Of a stretch of DNA of 64,000 nt, positions 34,737 to 44,430 are shown in pieces. The translations under genes were made by a program, and so were the position numbers. This DNA comes from JAGVSR01 sp963742405 (GTDB taxonomy: Bacteria > Pseudomonadota > Alphaproteobacteria > Rhizobiales > Hyphomicrobiaceae), in the NCBI GenBank assembly GCA_963742405.1, contig CAVUMB010000001.1, positions 1-64,000 of the forward strand, given 5' to 3'. The notes beneath the pieces are model-generated. The model did no database searches and was not told the origin of the DNA. It was given only the letters and a program-made list of their open reading frames with translations. Each line of letters begins with the position of its first letter. The first letter of the stretch is position 1.

Positions 34737-36804
34737 TCACACAATCACGGAATGATGGTCCAAAAAGCTGGCAACGGTGGGTTCGTGGACATTCGCCAGC
34801 ACGACCGCTTCCCAGAATTTTCCATCCAGGTCCACGTTCACGGACACCAGCGTTCCTGAAATGGTGTCTTCTAGTCTGACCAGTTCGGCGATCGGCAGTT
34901 GCGGTGGCGAACTGAACAAGCCGCTGAAGTCCAGGCGGTCTCCGGCGCCAAAGTCCGTGATCTTGTCGAGTCCTGCCCGAACGCCCGTCGGCGTCGATGA
35001 TATCTTCTCGCAACCAGATAAACGTGTCTTGCCCGGCCGACAGCGTACTACCAGCCTGCCCTCCTGATAATGTGTCACTTCCCGGCCCGCCGCGGATGAC
35101 ATCATTGCCACCGTCGCCGAAGATGATGTCGTTGCCGGTGCCGCCATTGATCCGATCATCGCCGCCTCCACCATAGAGCCCGTCATTACCAGCGCCTCCG
35201 TCCATGACGTCTGACCCTGCACCGCCGTTGATCAGATCGACGCCATCGTTTCCGTTGAGGGTGTCATTCCCGTCTTGCCCGGATAGCGTGTCATTGCCGG
35301 CCCCGCCGAAGATAACATCGTCGCCGGCCCCCGCAGCCACCGTGTCGTTGCCGCCACCGGCATCGATGACATTGTTGCCGGAGTTCCCCGTGATCGTATT
35401 GGCGAGATCATTGCCGACTGCTGCAACGTCTCCGCCACCAATCAGCGTGAGTTTCTCCACGTGAGACGGCAACGTGTAGGAAAGACTCGAGCGCACTTCA
35501 TCGATGCCTTGTCCGGCAAGTTCGCGGACGATGTCGTTGCGGCTATCAACGATGTAAGTGTCGTCGCCGAGCCCCCCGGCCATCGTATCGTTACCCGCGC
35601 CGCCATCGAGAACATTCGCACCGTCGTTACCGGTGATAACGTTATCCAAAGCGTTGCCGGTTCCCTTGAGGGGGGCTGATCCCGTGAGGATGAGCGACGT
35701 GTCAGTGGCACCCAATACGGTATCGACCGACGCCACGACAGGTTTTGGGGCCGGGTTGATGAGCCCCTCAACGGTGGCAGTCGACATCAGGTCACCATCG
35801 CTGATCGTATAGGTGAACGCGGCCCGACCACTCACATCGGCAGTGGGCGTAAACACCAGCTGGCCCTGCAAAAATCCGACTCGGCCGTCGGCGACACTCA
35901 CATCAGGACCGCCGTCCGTCAGCGCTTGACCATCCACAGCCGTCACCATGAGCTGCCCACGATCAATGTCATAGTCGTTCCCCAGCACATCGATGACAAC
36001 CCGCCCGTCCTCAGCGACGACGAAGCTATCGCTCGCCGCAACGGGGGCGTCGTTGATCGCATTGATCGTGCCAGTGACACTCCCGACCGTGCTCAGCTTC
36101 CCATCGCTCACCGTGTAGGTGAACATGACCTCGCCATTCACATCCGCCGAGGGTGTGAAGATGAGCCCGCCATCGGCGAGCGCCACGCTGCCATTGCCGA
36201 CGCTGACGGCTCCACCCTCCTTGATCGCCTCGCCATTGATCGACGTGACGGTCAACCGGTCGCCGTCAACGTCTCGGTCGTTTGACAACACATCGATGGC
36301 AACTCGCCCGTCCTCAGCGACGACGAAGCTATCGCTCGTCGCAACGGGAGTGGCGTTGACTGAGAACTGCTCCACATCCAGCGGCAACTCGCCCGTTCCA
36401 ACTGGGGATTTGTCGACAACTGGGATGACAACCTTGGCGTCGCTCGGCACTAGAAGAACCGCAGTGACGTCGCCAACGTCGCGCACAGCGGCATCGCCGA
36501 TAGGCTCGACCGACACTGTGGCAGCCGCGGCCTGGACGCTTGAAAGCTCGATGATCACCGGCGCAATGTGGGTTGCATCGGACATCGTGAGGGGTGGCGC
36601 AAGTACATGAGCGCCGATATCTGCTTTCTGGCTCGTGCCAGCCGACGTGGTCAAAGTGTCCGATGCTTGCGGGGTTACTGCATCGATGCCGCCCGTGCCA
36701 AGTTCGGCCACCAACTCCGGGGACCGAAAGCCCAGCAGCGACCCGAACGCAAAGACCGCCGGCGCGACAAGGCTAAGGAAAAAATCCGTGAAACGCCGAG
36801 ACAT
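34737..36804 (-). CDS. Large secreted cadherin-like/RTX calcium-binding protein (frameshifted)
   Basis: The ~690-residue protein has an N-terminal hydrophobic segment (FFLSLVAPAVFAFGSLLGF), two cadherin/VCBS-like modules that both begin DSFVVAEDGRV, then RTX nonapeptide repeats (GGAGNDTMAGGLGDDTY, GGGGDDRINGGTGNDIIFG). One extra base near 34985 shifts the end. Corrected, it reads ADGVRAGLDKITDFGAGDRLDF, a type I secretion C-terminal target domain. RTX repeats fold on binding calcium outside the cell. It sits among polysaccharide genes and may be a matrix protein or adhesin. Confidence 0.83.
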
Positions 36805-36841
36805 ATCTGTACGCCTACGCACTGAGTTACCAAAACTTAAA

Positions 36842-36866
36842 CTTAACCAACTATAAATTGGTTAAG
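36842..36866. promoter_or_regulatory. Inverted repeat upstream of the RTX protein gene
   Basis: CTTAACCAA and TTGGTTAAG form a perfect 9-bp dyad around CTATAAA, about 40 bases before the RTX protein start, in a locally AT-rich stretch. It may be an operator or part of the 5' untranslated region. Confidence 0.45.
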
Positions 36867-36941
36867 AGAAGTTTAACGCTCAGCGGAGCGCGCAGCGATG
36901 CGCTTGACGATATGCGAGGCAGAGGCCCAGACGCGAGAGTT

Positions 36942-37964
36942 TCAAACGCTGTAGTAACGTCGATACCAATCGACAAAATGGGCGACACCTTCTGTCACCG
37001 GTGTTGACGGGCGATAGCCGACCGCCTCTTCCAGGGCGCTGACATCGGCAAAAGTGTCGGGGATATCACCCGGCTGCAGCGGCACAAGCTCTCGAATGGC
37101 AGACCTACCCGTCGCTGCTTCGATCGCTGCGATGTAGTCAGCGAGCGCCACGGGCTGGCCGTTGCCGATGTTGAAGATGCGGAATGGCGCGGACGAACGC
37201 GACGGATCGGGCGCCGCGCTGTTCCAATCCGCGTCGGGTTCAGCAATCTGATCGGACGCCCGAACGACCCCTTCGACAATATCATCGACATACGTGAAAT
37301 CGCGCGAGTGTTGGCCGTTGTTGAAAAGCCGGATCGGATCTCCGGCTATGATCGCCCTTGTGAAAACGAACAGCGCCATGTCCGGGCGCCCCCACGGACC
37401 ATAGACGGTAAAAAATCGCAGGCCCGTCGTCGGCAACCGGAACAGATGACTATAGGAATGCGCCATCAGTTCGTTGGCTCGTTTGGTTGCGGCGTAGAAT
37501 TGCAACGGGTGATCCACACCCTCGTGCTCGCTGAACGGCAGCTTCGTGTTGCCGCCATAAACGCTCGAAGTCGAAGCATAGGTCAGATGCGGAACGCCCG
37601 CGTGTCGGCACGCCTCAAGAATATTCGTGAACCCAACCAGGTTAGACTGGACGTAAGCGCCGGGGTTCTCCAGCGAGTAGCGAACGCCCGCCTGCGCCGC
37701 GAGATGGATGACCCGGTCGAACCGTTGCGCTGCAAAAATCCGGGAAACCAAATGTTCGTCGGCCAGATCACCGCGCACAAATGTCCACGCTCCAGGTGAG
37801 TTGTGGGACAATCGCGCCAACTCGGCGAGGCGGGCCTCCTTCAACGTGGGATCGTAGTAGTCGTTGACATTATCGAAGCCGACGACCTCATCGCCACGCC
37901 CCATAAGCGCCTTCGCAGTGTGGAACCCGATGAAGCCGGCGGCACCCGTGACGAGAATTTTCAT
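36942..37964 (-). CDS. NAD-dependent epimerase, UDP-glucuronate 4-epimerase type
   Basis: The 340-residue SDR enzyme has MKILVTGAAGFIGFHTAKALM, FDNVNDYYDPTLKEARLAEL, HLAAQAGVRYSLENPGAYVQSN, YASTSSVYGGN, FYAATKRANELMAHSYSHL (YxxxK) and FFTVYGPWGRPDMALF. These are typical of CapI/LspL UDP-glucuronate 4-epimerases. Together with ugd it would give UDP-galacturonate for exopolysaccharide or lipopolysaccharide. The start at 37964 opens the Rossmann fold. It is divergent from the glycosyltransferase. Confidence 0.88.
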   Translation of the reverse strand: MKILVTGAAGFIGFHTAKALMGRGDEVVGFDNVNDYYDPTLKEARLAELARLSHNSPGAWTFVRGDLADEHLVSRIFAAQRFDRVIHLAAQAGVRYSLENPGAYVQSNLVGFTNILEACRHAGVPHLTYASTSSVYGGNTKLPFSEHEGVDHPLQFYAATKRANELMAHSYSHLFRLPTTGLRFFTVYGPWGRPDMALFVFTRAIIAGDPIRLFNNGQHSRDFTYVDDIVEGVVRASDQIAEPDADWNSAAPDPSRSSAPFRIFNIGNGQPVALADYIAAIEAATGRSAIRELVPLQPGDIPDTFADVSALEEAVGYRPSTPVTEGVAHFVDWYRRYYSV

Positions 37965-38069
37965 GACCGTCCCTGTTGCGCGGGGTAGGCCCGCGTGCGA
38001 CATCGGCGTGATCGCCGCCCATGACGGTGCCCACTATTCTCGCCGCGACTGATGTAAGGCGGATACCCC

Positions 38070-39308
38070 GTGGCTTATGTTTTTATCAATCGATTTTTTT
38101 ATCCAGACCATTCCGCAACCAGTCAACTTCTGACGGATTTGACTGTCGCCCTTGCCTCATCCGGCGATACAGTCACGGTTATCACCTCCCGCCAACTCTA
38201 CGACGATCCGAATATCCAGCTGCCCGCCCGCGACGTTCACCGGGGCGTCGAAATCATACGCCTGTGGACCACACGGTTCGGCCGCTTGGACCTCGCAGGC
38301 CGTGCTATCGATTACCTGACGTTCTACTTCTCGGCCATCTGGCAACTCCTGCGCCACGTCCATAAGAACGATGTCGTCATCGCAAAAACCGATCCACCGA
38401 TGCTCTCGGTCGTGGCCGGCCCGATCGCTTGGTTGAAGGGCGCCAAGCTCGTCAATTGGCTGCAAGACCTCTTCCCCGAAGTCGCCATGGCCGCCGGACC
38501 GGGAAAAGACGGCGCAATGGGACCGCTCTATCGAGCGATGAAAGTGTTACGCGATCGATCTTTGCGGGCCGCTGCCATGAACGTCGTGCTCGGCGACCGC
38601 ATGGCCGCGCGGGTCACGACCTTGGGTGTCGAACCCCACAAGATCCGGGTCATTTCCAACTGGGCTGACGCTGACCTCCTGCACCCGATCCCGCACGCCC
38701 AAAATGCGCTGCGCCAAGACTGGGGGTTACAGGATAAATTCGTCGTGGGCTATTCCGGCAACCTTGGTCGTGCCCACGAATACGCAACCTTTCTCGATGC
38801 CATCGCCGAGATCGAGCGCCAGCCGCAACGCAACCCACTTGTCGTGTGGCTCTTCATCGGCGGCGGGGTTCTCTATGAGGACTTTGTTCGCGAAACGGTA
38901 CAGCGAGGGCTCACCTCCGTCGTCTTCAAACCCTACCAGCCGCGGGAAAGACTTTCGGAGGCCCTCAGCGCCGCCGACGTGCACCTGGTGTCACTGCGTC
39001 CCGACATGGAGGGCTTGATCGTGCCGAGCAAGTTTCACGGCATCACCGCTGTAGGCCGCCCTGCAATCTTCATCGGCGATGCGGACGGAGAAATCGCCCG
39101 CCTCATCAAACGCTATGATTGCGGCGCTACTGCCGAGCCCGGTGACGCAAAAGCACTCACCCGCACGATCAGCGCCTTGGCGCACGACCCGGTTCGCCGC
39201 GCAGAGTTCGGCCACAACGCGCGCGCAGCGTTCGAAGCTGCCTTCGAGAAGTCGATGGCCGTCAGGCAATGGCGGGAACTCTTGGCATCGGTTGCAGACC
39301 ATACGTGA
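38070..39308 (+). CDS. Glycosyltransferase family 4 (WbuB-like)
   Basis: The 412-residue protein appears to use a GTG start (MAYVFINRFFYPDHSATSQLL). The N-domain has VTVITSRQLYDDP and KTDPPMLSVVAGPIAWLKGAKLVNWLQDLFPEVA. The C-domain includes IRVISNWADADLLHPIP, VGYSGNLGRAHEYATFLDA and LIVPSKFHGITAVGRPAIFIGD. It fits GT4 retaining transferases of the WbuB/ExpE group that add a sugar during polysaccharide repeat-unit assembly on the cytoplasmic side of the inner membrane. Donor and acceptor are unknown. Confidence 0.87.
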   Translation: MAYVFINRFFYPDHSATSQLLTDLTVALASSGDTVTVITSRQLYDDPNIQLPARDVHRGVEIIRLWTTRFGRLDLAGRAIDYLTFYFSAIWQLLRHVHKNDVVIAKTDPPMLSVVAGPIAWLKGAKLVNWLQDLFPEVAMAAGPGKDGAMGPLYRAMKVLRDRSLRAAAMNVVLGDRMAARVTTLGVEPHKIRVISNWADADLLHPIPHAQNALRQDWGLQDKFVVGYSGNLGRAHEYATFLDAIAEIERQPQRNPLVVWLFIGGGVLYEDFVRETVQRGLTSVVFKPYQPRERLSEALSAADVHLVSLRPDMEGLIVPSKFHGITAVGRPAIFIGDADGEIARLIKRYDCGATAEPGDAKALTRTISALAHDPVRRAEFGHNARAAFEAAFEKSMAVRQWRELLASVADHT

Positions 39309-39354
39309 CGGCAGAGAGGCTTCGGCCCGGGCTCCGCTATCGTCTACGCCTGGA

Positions 39355-40014
39355 TCAATTGGTGGCGAACACGTGCTCGCCGCAAGTTTTACTCTCACTT
39401 GGGTAGAGCGTGCTCGAGCGCCCCAAGAGCCAATATCCCATGAGCCCGAAGACTTCATGCCAAACCCTGGCCGAAAGCGCCTCCGGAGTTTGTGGCGTAT
39501 CATCGACCGGCCAAGGCAGTACTGGAAATCCGACCGCCTCAAACGCGCCGACCGCTCTCGGCATGTGCAGCGCTGATGTCACCACCGCCCAGCAAGCCCC
39601 CGGCCGAGGTGCGAGCAGATCCTTACTGTAGAGCGCATTTTCATAAGTGGTCGTCGCCCGCCGGTCGATTGTCAGCGGCGTCGTCGGCCGCGCTCGCTTG
39701 CGCGCAACCGCAACCTCCACGTCACCAGGACCGCTGAGTACCACGGGCGCGCCTGGAAATCGTTCCGCCAAACGTAAGGCCACCACCACGCGTTCAGGCG
39801 TTCCGCCCAGCACAATGATTCCGTCAAGGCGCGTGTCGGTGAGCTTTGCAGCAGGGACCCGCGCCTCAAGCCCGCGCGCCACGGCACCCGTCAACGACCG
39901 GTCAAGACGCGGTGAAAGGAGGAGAAGCGGTGAAAGGAGCAGCAGCCCGGCCATGGGCAAAGCTGTCGTCGCGGGCAAACGAGCCGCGGGCCGCAAGACG
40001 CCGGTACGGGACAT
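39355..40014 (-). CDS. YdcF/DUF218 family protein
   Basis: The 219-residue protein has an N-terminal membrane segment (LPMAGLLLLSPLLLLSP). The DUF218 core shows LDGIIVLGGTPERVVVALRLAERFPGAPVVLSG, RATTTYENALYSKDLL and WAVVTSALHMPRAVGAFEAVGF. The family includes ElyC and SanA-like envelope proteins. It is convergent with the glycosyltransferase and probably works in envelope biogenesis; the exact reaction is unknown. Confidence 0.85.
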   Translation of the reverse strand: MSRTGVLRPAARLPATTALPMAGLLLLSPLLLLSPRLDRSLTGAVARGLEARVPAAKLTDTRLDGIIVLGGTPERVVVALRLAERFPGAPVVLSGPGDVEVAVARKRARPTTPLTIDRRATTTYENALYSKDLLAPRPGACWAVVTSALHMPRAVGAFEAVGFPVLPWPVDDTPQTPEALSARVWHEVFGLMGYWLLGRSSTLYPSESKTCGEHVFATN

Positions 40015-40155
40015 GGAACGCACTGTGGAACAACAAAAAGGACTTGCGGTCCATATAGTCCCGAGCGGGAAAACAATTCGTTAAGTGGGGGGCGCCCACC
40101 CGCTGCGGGACCACCTTCAGCTTGAGGCCAGTCGCTCAAATTGGCGCGAATGGAA

Positions 40156-40175
40156 ATTGGGTTCGTTTCGCAAAA
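40156..40175. repeat. Dispersed 20-base motif, copy A
   Basis: ATTGGGTTCGTTTCGCAAAA. Near-identical copies occur at 43870 (one difference) and in shorter, diverged form at 60437. In the reverse frame it reads FCETNP, a string I remember from many spurious rhizobial ORFs. Copies A and C precede members of the dispersed GPRSLAGK-type gene family. Confidence 0.6.
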
Positions 40176-40431
40176 AGACAGCCACGACCCGCTGAAATCA
40201 AATACTCTGTATACTGATATTTGGCGTGTATTGTCGAAGGCAAACGTCTCATGCGGCGTCTTTCCTATTACGCCGCCATTGCCGACCGCTTCTGGCAAAT
40301 GATCGCCCGGCTGGCCGTTCCGATGCGCGAAACAGCCCCCCGGATGGTTTGGGTGGGCGCGAAATCGATCCGTGTCTGGCACGAAACATGCTCAGCGCGC
40401 CTCAGTATGAATTCTTATCATGGAGGCCATG

Positions 40432-40521
40432 ATGGCCACCGAAAAGATGCTTGCCGCGAACCGCGCCAACGCCCTGAAAAGCACAGGCCCACGCTCGCTC
40501 GCCGGTAAAATAGTCGAGCGG
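40432..40521 (+). pseudogene. Fragment 1 of the dispersed GPRSLAGK-type gene family
   Basis: It translates as MATEKMLAANRANALKSTGPRSLAGK and then loses similarity. This matches the start of the intact members at 52688 (MASERQIAANRLNARLSKGP) and 60601 (MATDKQIEANRRNALLSTGP). Only the first 26 codons or so remain. Confidence 0.7.
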
Positions 40522-40618
40522 ATGTGTTGTTTCAGGAGAACGCAGATGAGGATTAAAAGGGCAGAGCGCGGCAAAGAACGAAAGAGAAGAAACGGCAAGG
40601 AATCGGCGTGGAGGCATG

Positions 40619-40770
40619 ATGGCCACCGAAAAGATGCTTGCCGAAACCGGCCAACGGCCTGAAAAGCACAGGGCCACGTTCGCTCGCGTAAACGGTCGAG
40701 CCGGAATGCTCTCTCGCATGGTCTGACCGCGAAGCAGCCGCTGCTCCCCGGCGAGTGTTCAGCGGAGCGT
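40619..40770 (+). pseudogene. Fragment 2 of the same family, degraded tandem copy
   Basis: The first 80 bases repeat fragment 1 with small deletions (ATGGCCACCGAAAAGATGCT shared). After frame changes it continues KRSSRNALSHGLTAKQPLLPGE, the next conserved block of the family (compare SLNALRHGLTSEHIVLPGD at 60601). The two fragments lie 187 bases apart and look like a tandem duplication that decayed. Confidence 0.7.
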
Positions 40771-40911
40771 GAAGGCGTTCGGAAGGTATTGCTTCGAAAT
40801 ACAGCTAGGAGCGCTACCGCTGCGAGCGGCCTTTCGCCTTGGCAACCGACTGTGCGCCCAATACCGTGCGCCCAATAGTGTCGTCGTCTTTCAACGATCG
40901 TGAGATTTTCA

Positions 40912-42626
40912 ATGTCGATCCTTGTTGCAACCGCCGCAGAGCTTCTAAATGCCCTGGCCAACGCCACTCCTGGAACCACGATTGAACTTGCCAGCGGCAA
41001 CTATGGAGATGTCGTTCTCAATGGGTTTCGCTTTACGGAGGCGGTGACCCTTCGATCCCAGGATCCGAAGACTCCGGCCATCTTCGAGAATGTCTTCGTC
41101 AAAGATTCAAGCCACCTGACCTTTGATCACATTGATGTGCACCACGTCCTCGCTGAAGGCGAACCGGACTGGTCGGGCGCCTTTCGCATCAACTCTTCTG
41201 ATCACATCACCATTCGCAGTTCCGCGATCTACGGCACCGCCGACGGCAACCATACCAATGACGGCCAGGGACTACTGATCCTTGATTCCAGCCACATCGT
41301 CCTGGAGGGCAATACCTTTCACGATCTGAAGACGGGGCTCGCCGTCGGCCGTTCTGAGAGTGTTGAGATCCAGAACAACCACTTCTCCGATATCCGCAGT
41401 GATGGCGTACAGATCGCGAGCGTGCGCGATGTCGCGGTGGAGGGGAACAGCTTCACAAACTTCCGCCCCGCCTATCAACTCGGTGACCATCCCGACATGA
41501 TCCAAGTGTGGAACGACGGCTCGTTCGGGGCCATGTCCGGGATCACGATCCGCGACAACACGCTGACGCGCGGTGAGGGCGGTGACGTCCAAGGGATCTT
41601 GTTCCAAGGAGCCACCCGCCAGGCGAATGGGTCCCTCGCCGCACCGACCAGCCAAGTCTTGATTGAGGGCAACGTCATCGATGGGGGAACGTCTCAGGGC
41701 ATCTGGGTCAGCAATGTCGATCAGGCTCAGATCTCACACAACGTGCTAACCCTGGCTACTGGCGGGGCTCTGGCGCCCACGATCAAGACGGAACTCACGA
41801 CCAACGCGACCGTCGCCTACAACATCGCCCCGGTCATTGCCGACGTGGGCTCCACCGCGCTCAGCAAAATTGAAAACATCCTCACCTCAGGGGCCGTTTC
41901 GGGCATTTCGAGCAACGGCACCAGCGCTGGCGATGTCCTTGATGGCGGGACCGACAACGACAAACTCTCAGGCCTGGCAGGTGACGACACCGTTTATGGC
42001 AACGACGGCAACGACCAGCTGACAGGTGGCGACGGCAATGACCGGCTGTTCGGCGGCTCGGGAACGGATTGGCTGAACGGCGGCAGCGGTCATGACGAAC
42101 TCCAGGGTGGCTCTGGCCGTGATGCGCTCTTTGGCGGCGACGGAAATGATCGATTGTACGGTCAGGACGGCAACGATGTTCTCTTTGGCGACGCGGGCAA
42201 CGACCTCTTGAACGGGGGAGCGGGCGCGGATGAGTTGCACGGGGGCAGCGGCAACGACGGCTTCTATGGAGGCGGCGCAGACGACCGCATTTATGGTGAT
42301 GCGGGCGTCGACACGATCTTTGGGGATGGCGGCAACGATCGCATTGATGGCGGGACCGGCAATGACGTCTTGCGCGGAGGGGCTGGCTCGGACACGTTTG
42401 TGTTTCAGTGGGCGAGTGGCTCCGACCGCATCCTGGACTTCGAGGCTGGGATAGATCGGTTGGACTTCTCTCAGCTCGCGACCGTCACGTCGTTGGACGA
42501 TCTTGAGATCATCACGTCCAGTCCGACGACCGTATCCATTCATTATAACGATGGAACAGCGAGGTTGAACTGCAGGTCACTTCGGCAAACCCGTTCGTGA
42601 TCGGGGCGTCGGATTTCATTATTTAG
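40912..42626 (+). CDS. Parallel beta-helix RTX protein (C5-epimerase/lyase-like), frameshift near the end
   Basis: The ~571-residue protein lacks a signal peptide (MSILVATAAELLNALANATPGTTIELASGNYG), as expected for type I secretion. Residues ~30-310 are a right-handed beta-helix with DSSHLTFDHIDVHH, NSSDHITIRSSAIYG and DSSHIVLEGNTFHDL. RTX repeats follow (GGDGNDRLYGQDGNDVLFGDAGNDLLNGG). A one-base loss near 42559 hides the true end EVELQVTSANPFVIGASDFII, stop at 42626. Epimerase or lyase activity on a polysaccharide is likely, given nearby sugar genes, but catalytic residues are not certain. Confidence 0.83.
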
Positions 42627-42909
42627 CGTCCGCAAATTTTGCCCGGCACGGTCGTTGGGACGGTGATCCGGGATGGCCTGAGCTTTGTCGCGCGAAGTCA
42701 CGATCGGTCAACGCAAGCGATGGATCGATATTCGGAACGCTGTGCATCCTGCTCATATGACGGGCACACGGCCTTCCGCCGGTCCAATCCGCCACGCTCT
42801 GTGTCCTCTTGGCCCTGACCGCCGAAATTCCACTGTTCAATTAAATCCGAACGCTTGCATCCCCCCACTGAATCTCCACCAATGTGCACGTGTGTGGGGA
42901 GAATGTGAG

Positions 42910-43782
42910 ATGACATGGCGTCGATGGGTGCTGGCCGGTCTGTTCGCAATAGTACCCTCGTGGGTTGCGGCCGACGATCAAATCGGAACAGCCGTTCGCA
43001 TCGTGAACAAGGTGACGGCGGATCAGGCGCCGCTTGGTACCGGCGATGGCGTGACGCAAAACCAAACCATCGAAGTTGCCGCCAATTCACTGGGTGAGCT
43101 GAAACTCAAGGACGATACGCTCGTGGCCCTGGGGGCCGGCGCTCGCCTCGTCCTCGACAAATTCGTTTTTGATCCATCGACGGGCTCGGAGAACATCGCC
43201 GTGCGCCTTGTTGGCGGCGCGTTTCGCTTCATCACGGGCGCCGCAACCAAGCGGGCCTACAAGATCAGCACGCCATCGTCCGTCATTGCCATTCGCGGCA
43301 CGATGTTCGACGTCTACATCGCACCGAACGGTACCGAGTGGTTGCTCCTCCATGTGGGCGCACTTGAAGTCTGCGACACGCGCGGCGGGGGACAAAAAAA
43401 TTGCCGTGTCCTCAAAAATCCCTGTGATGTTTTGCGGATCCCACCCGATCAGGGCATCGGGACACCAGGGGTGTTCCGCACGGCGTTCGGTGACGCCACG
43501 GTGCCGTTCGAGGTCGCCTTCCCATTTGTCGAGAACCCGCCTTTCGCAGCCGACGACATTTTGCATACGCGGGAACAGATCGAGCAGGCGCAGTGTCCGC
43601 GGCCCTATGAACCGCGCGCCATCCGTGCAGATTACACAATAACTCCTCAGGGGACCGCGCCGCCACCCACCTCCCCGCCGCCCGCAGCGCCCGGCGTGAT
43701 CAGCGCCTTGCCGTCGGTTGCGATCGGTATTGCCGCGGCCGTCGCGGTCCTCTCAGACGATGACAGGCCGGCCAGCAAATAA
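42910..43782 (+). CDS. Exported FecR-domain protein
   Basis: The 290-residue protein has a signal peptide (WRRWVLAGLFAIVPSWVAA) and a FecR domain (GVTQNQTIEVAANSLGELKLKDDTLVALGAGARLVLDKF, SVIAIRGTMFDVYIAPNGTEW). A Pro-rich stretch (PPPTSPPPAAPG) leads to a final hydrophobic segment (ALPSVAIGIAAAVAVLS). No sigma factor or TonB receptor is adjacent, so it is not a classical iron-signalling FecR. A structural envelope role next to RTX proteins is possible. The start at 42910 begins the signal peptide. Confidence 0.85.
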   Translation: MTWRRWVLAGLFAIVPSWVAADDQIGTAVRIVNKVTADQAPLGTGDGVTQNQTIEVAANSLGELKLKDDTLVALGAGARLVLDKFVFDPSTGSENIAVRLVGGAFRFITGAATKRAYKISTPSSVIAIRGTMFDVYIAPNGTEWLLLHVGALEVCDTRGGGQKNCRVLKNPCDVLRIPPDQGIGTPGVFRTAFGDATVPFEVAFPFVENPPFAADDILHTREQIEQAQCPRPYEPRAIRADYTITPQGTAPPPTSPPPAAPGVISALPSVAIGIAAAVAVLSDDDRPASK

Positions 43783-43869
43783 GTCTGATACCGGCGGAGA
43801 CCTGCATGGCTGCGGAGGAGGCCGCGTCGGCGTCGGCCAGGTATGACCGGCGAGGTCGGCGTTAACCGG

Positions 43870-43889
43870 ATTGGGTTCGTTTTGCAAAA
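43870..43889. repeat. Dispersed 20-base motif, copy B
   Basis: ATTGGGTTCGTTTTGCAAAA differs from copy A at 40156 by one base. It lies between the FecR gene and the groESL promoter, and no gene of the dispersed family follows it. Confidence 0.6.
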
Positions 43890-43943
43890 CCGAGATCAGC
43901 AATTAGTTGCATATGCTATCTGCAGGTTAAATGCCCCCCGGCA

Positions 43944-43992
43944 GAGTGCTAACGGAAAACGATCATTAGCACTCTAGGGCGGCAAGTGCTAA
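43944..43992 (+). promoter_or_regulatory. CIRCE element of groESL with an extra half-site
   Basis: TTAGCACTC at 43966-43974, nine bases, then AAGTGCTAA at 43984-43992 is a CIRCE dyad with one mismatch. HrcA binds such sites to repress groESL until heat stress. A further GAGTGCTAA half-site lies at 43944-43952, in inverse order to TTAGCACTC, making an overlapping second dyad. groES starts 81 bases downstream. Confidence 0.88.
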
Positions 43993-44073
43993 AATCACCC
44001 ACTGTGCCTGCGAGGGGTGTCGTCGACACGCTAAACCGCACATCGCCCCCAAAAGTGAGATTTGAGGATTTCA

Positions 44074-44388
44074 ATGAAATTCCGTCCCTTGCACGATCGC
44101 GTCGTCCTTCAGCGGCTCGAAGAGGACAGTAAGAGCGCAGGCGGCATCATCATCCCCGATACCGCCAAGGAAAAGCCGATGCGAGGCAAAGTCGTTGCCG
44201 TGGGCCCGGGTGCTCGCGACGAAAGCGGCATGATCATCCCGCTCGACGTCAAGCCGGGTGACACCGTGCTGTTCGGCAAGTGGTCGGGGACCGAGGTCAA
44301 GATCGACGGGGACGATCTCCTGATCATGAAAGAGAGCGACATCCTCGGCGTGATCGAGGGCACGGCCAAGATGAAGGCCGCCGCCTAA
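44074..44388 (+). CDS. groS: Co-chaperonin GroES
   Basis: The 104-residue protein shows MKFRPLHDRVVLQRLEEDSKSAGGIIIPDTAKEKPMRGKVVAVGPG and the C-terminal KESDILGVIEG. It caps the GroEL folding chamber. The start at 44074 follows TGAGGAT; a possible start four codons upstream is not conserved. It is first in groESL under CIRCE control. Confidence 0.95.
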   Translation: MKFRPLHDRVVLQRLEEDSKSAGGIIIPDTAKEKPMRGKVVAVGPGARDESGMIIPLDVKPGDTVLFGKWSGTEVKIDGDDLLIMKESDILGVIEGTAKMKAAA

Positions 44389-44430
44389 GGCCTCACACCG
44401 CCGTTTCCCCAATTCCAGGAGTTGCCCCAC

